64,000 nt of DNA from Lachnoclostridium sp. (GTDB lineage: Bacteria > Bacillota > Clostridia > Lachnospirales > Lachnospiraceae): NCBI GenBank assembly GCA_023664665.1, contig JAMPEY010000010.1, positions 1 through 64,000 on the forward strand, read 5' to 3'. The position numbers were made by a program, and so were the translations under genes. The notes below the pieces were generated by a model. The model was not told the origin of the DNA. It did not search any database and worked only from the letters and a program-made list of their open reading frames with translations. Shown one piece after another: positions 63,030-64,000 of the stretch; the stretch's first letter is position 1; each line of letters begins with the position of its first letter.

Positions 63030-64000
63030 TTGAAAATTATTAAAAAATTTTTTTACGGTATTTGTATTTTGATTATTATAGGATGCGCGGGCATGCTTTT
63101 CTGTGCTTTAAACCCTGCCGTGACGGAATCCTTGGCGGCGGTTATTCAGGATAGGGAGGAAGAAGGCTCGGGAACCCTGATTGGCATAGGCAATCAGGAG
63201 CAGCCGGACAATACCCTGCCGGCAGGCGGCTACAATACGGACGACGCCCTGCCGGACGGTTTACAGGTGGAGAATACAGCCTATATTACACCGACAAACG
63301 GCGTGACCACCCTTCCCAGTCAGGTCAGCGGTAAGAACGGATATGTGCCCGTTAAAGAGACCGAGCAGGAGATAGCCGAAAATGAAGTATCTGCCCTTAA
63401 GGATTCGCTGAGTACGGGAGAGACGGGCAGCGGTCTTACCTTTGATACGGAGATTTATCCCTATTATGGTATGCTGGCTCCGGATATGCAGAAGCTTTAT
63501 AACCAGATTTACGCAAATGCATTAAAATGTACGATTTCCTTTTCGCCGGTGGTGGATGTCAAGGTGACGCAGCTTAAGAATGTGTTTGAAGCTGTTTATA
63601 ATGATCATCCCGAACTTTTCTGGCTGCAGACGGGATATTCCTGTAAATATGTAAAGAACGGGGATTGTCTGGAAATTTCACTGCAATACTATCCGATTAC
63701 CAATAAACTGGAGGCTGCGCAGACGGAATTTAAAGCGCAGGCGGCAGGTATACTGAGCGGGGCGGAGCAGTATTCCAATAATTACGAGAAAGAAAAATAT
63801 GTCCATGATGCGCTGTTATCCAAAACCGCATATGATAAAAATGCCGACATGAATCAGAGCGCCTATAGCGCCATGGTAAACGGCAAAAGCGTTTGTGCGG
63901 GATATGCGAGGGCGTATCAGTATTTGCTGCAGCAGATGGGCATTCCCTGTTATTATTGTACCGGATATTCAGGTGAAAATCATGCGTGGAATATCGTAAA
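63030..64000 (+). CDS. Secreted transglutaminase-like protein (truncated by window end)
   Basis: An open frame of 323 residues reaches the right edge. A TTG start at 63030 has AGGAAAGG upstream. The first 25 residues are a hydrophobic signal or anchor segment (IIKKFFYGICILIIIGCAGM; IIIGC could act as a lipobox). A Gly/Thr/Asn-rich linker follows, then an alpha-beta domain. Near the edge are NGKSVCAGYARAYQYLL and GYSGENHAWN, the catalytic Cys and His of a bacterial transglutaminase-like fold; the Asp would follow outside. These proteins are proteases, amidases or cross-linkers; which is not predictable. Confidence 0.78.
   Translation, partial: MKIIKKFFYGICILIIIGCAGMLFCALNPAVTESLAAVIQDREEEGSGTLIGIGNQEQPDNTLPAGGYNTDDALPDGLQVENTAYITPTNGVTTLPSQVSGKNGYVPVKETEQEIAENEVSALKDSLSTGETGSGLTFDTEIYPYYGMLAPDMQKLYNQIYANALKCTISFSPVVDVKVTQLKNVFEAVYNDHPELFWLQTGYSCKYVKNGDCLEISLQYYPITNKLEAAQTEFKAQAAGILSGAEQYSNNYEKEKYVHDALLSKTAYDKNADMNQSAYSAMVNGKSVCAGYARAYQYLLQQMGIPCYYCTGYSGENHAWNIV

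Noticed and set aside
63900..64000. The transglutaminase-like protein as partner of a lasso system
   Set aside because: It has an N-terminal export or anchor segment and is separated by a strong terminator from the peptide-like locus, unlike the cytosolic B2 protease.
1..64000. rRNA, tRNA, insertion sequences and phage genes
   Set aside because: None was recognised on either strand by reading; a tRNAscan or ISfinder search would settle it.

Overview
The window looks like a chromosomal segment of an anaerobic Gram-positive Firmicute, most likely of the family Lachnospiraceae (Clostridia). The reasons are strong purine-rich ribosome binding sites, the core order rimP-nusA-rnpM-rplGA-infB-rbfA-nrnA-truB-ribF, lipoboxes and membrane-anchored surface proteins, a Pel locus lacking the outer-membrane parts (no pelB or pelC), and family-typical protein sequences. 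The genus cannot be fixed from sequence reading alone. No rRNA, tRNA, insertion sequence or CRISPR array was recognised.

Layout. 1-269: tail of a coiled-coil protein. 612-8060: a very large surface pectinase joining a PL1-like and a PL9-like pectate lyase domain. 8239-9293: azlCD amino-acid exporter. 9290-10038: hicAB toxin-antitoxin with its own promoter and palindromic operator. 10073-18709: the translation/ribosome-maturation operon rimP to ribF, from a consensus promoter to a strong terminator. 18716-26234: an accessory stretch (Cys-rich protein, coiled-coil protein, Na/Pi symporter, NlpC/P60 hydrolase, two lipoproteins) lying between ribF and rpsO, which are often neighbours in related genomes. 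26255-28974: rpsO and pnp with structured leaders. 29006-35482 (minus strand): pstSCAB-phoU and a PhoB/PhoR two-component system behind a Pho box. 35673-36251: nitroreductase. 36276-36550: a decayed holin-like type I toxin whose antisense RNA promoter is still intact. 36768-36956: two 44-bp repeats, each carrying an extended -10 promoter.

37003-57845 is a long polysaccharide unit. A PqqD-like gene leads, followed by a Gram-positive Pel core: an epimerase-PelD fusion with a c-di-GMP I-site motif, PelE, a PelA-like protein, PelF and PelG. Then come DUF2304, two glycosyltransferases, a DUF4874/DUF4832 protein, a large membrane protein, a Stealth phosphotransferase, a flippase, a nucleotidyltransferase and a large cNMP-binding-domain protein. 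Most junctions overlap or are short, so much of it is probably co-transcribed. C-di-GMP may gate Pel assembly through PelD.

57876-62029 is the most unusual part: a small protein with a peptide-leader-like N terminus (58021-58449), an ABC exporter without a peptidase domain, a convergent PqqD-HprK fusion and an S26-type signal peptidase. With the nearby nucleotidyltransferase and the other PqqD gene, this resembles the tailoring and export half of a modified-peptide pathway without a recognisable cyclase or radical SAM enzyme. I propose it as the candidate undescribed system: export, and perhaps phosphorylation, of a small Cys-paired beta-sandwich protein tied to the exopolysaccharide. The window ends with a PocR-MCP sensor and a truncated transglutaminase-like lipoprotein or membrane protein.
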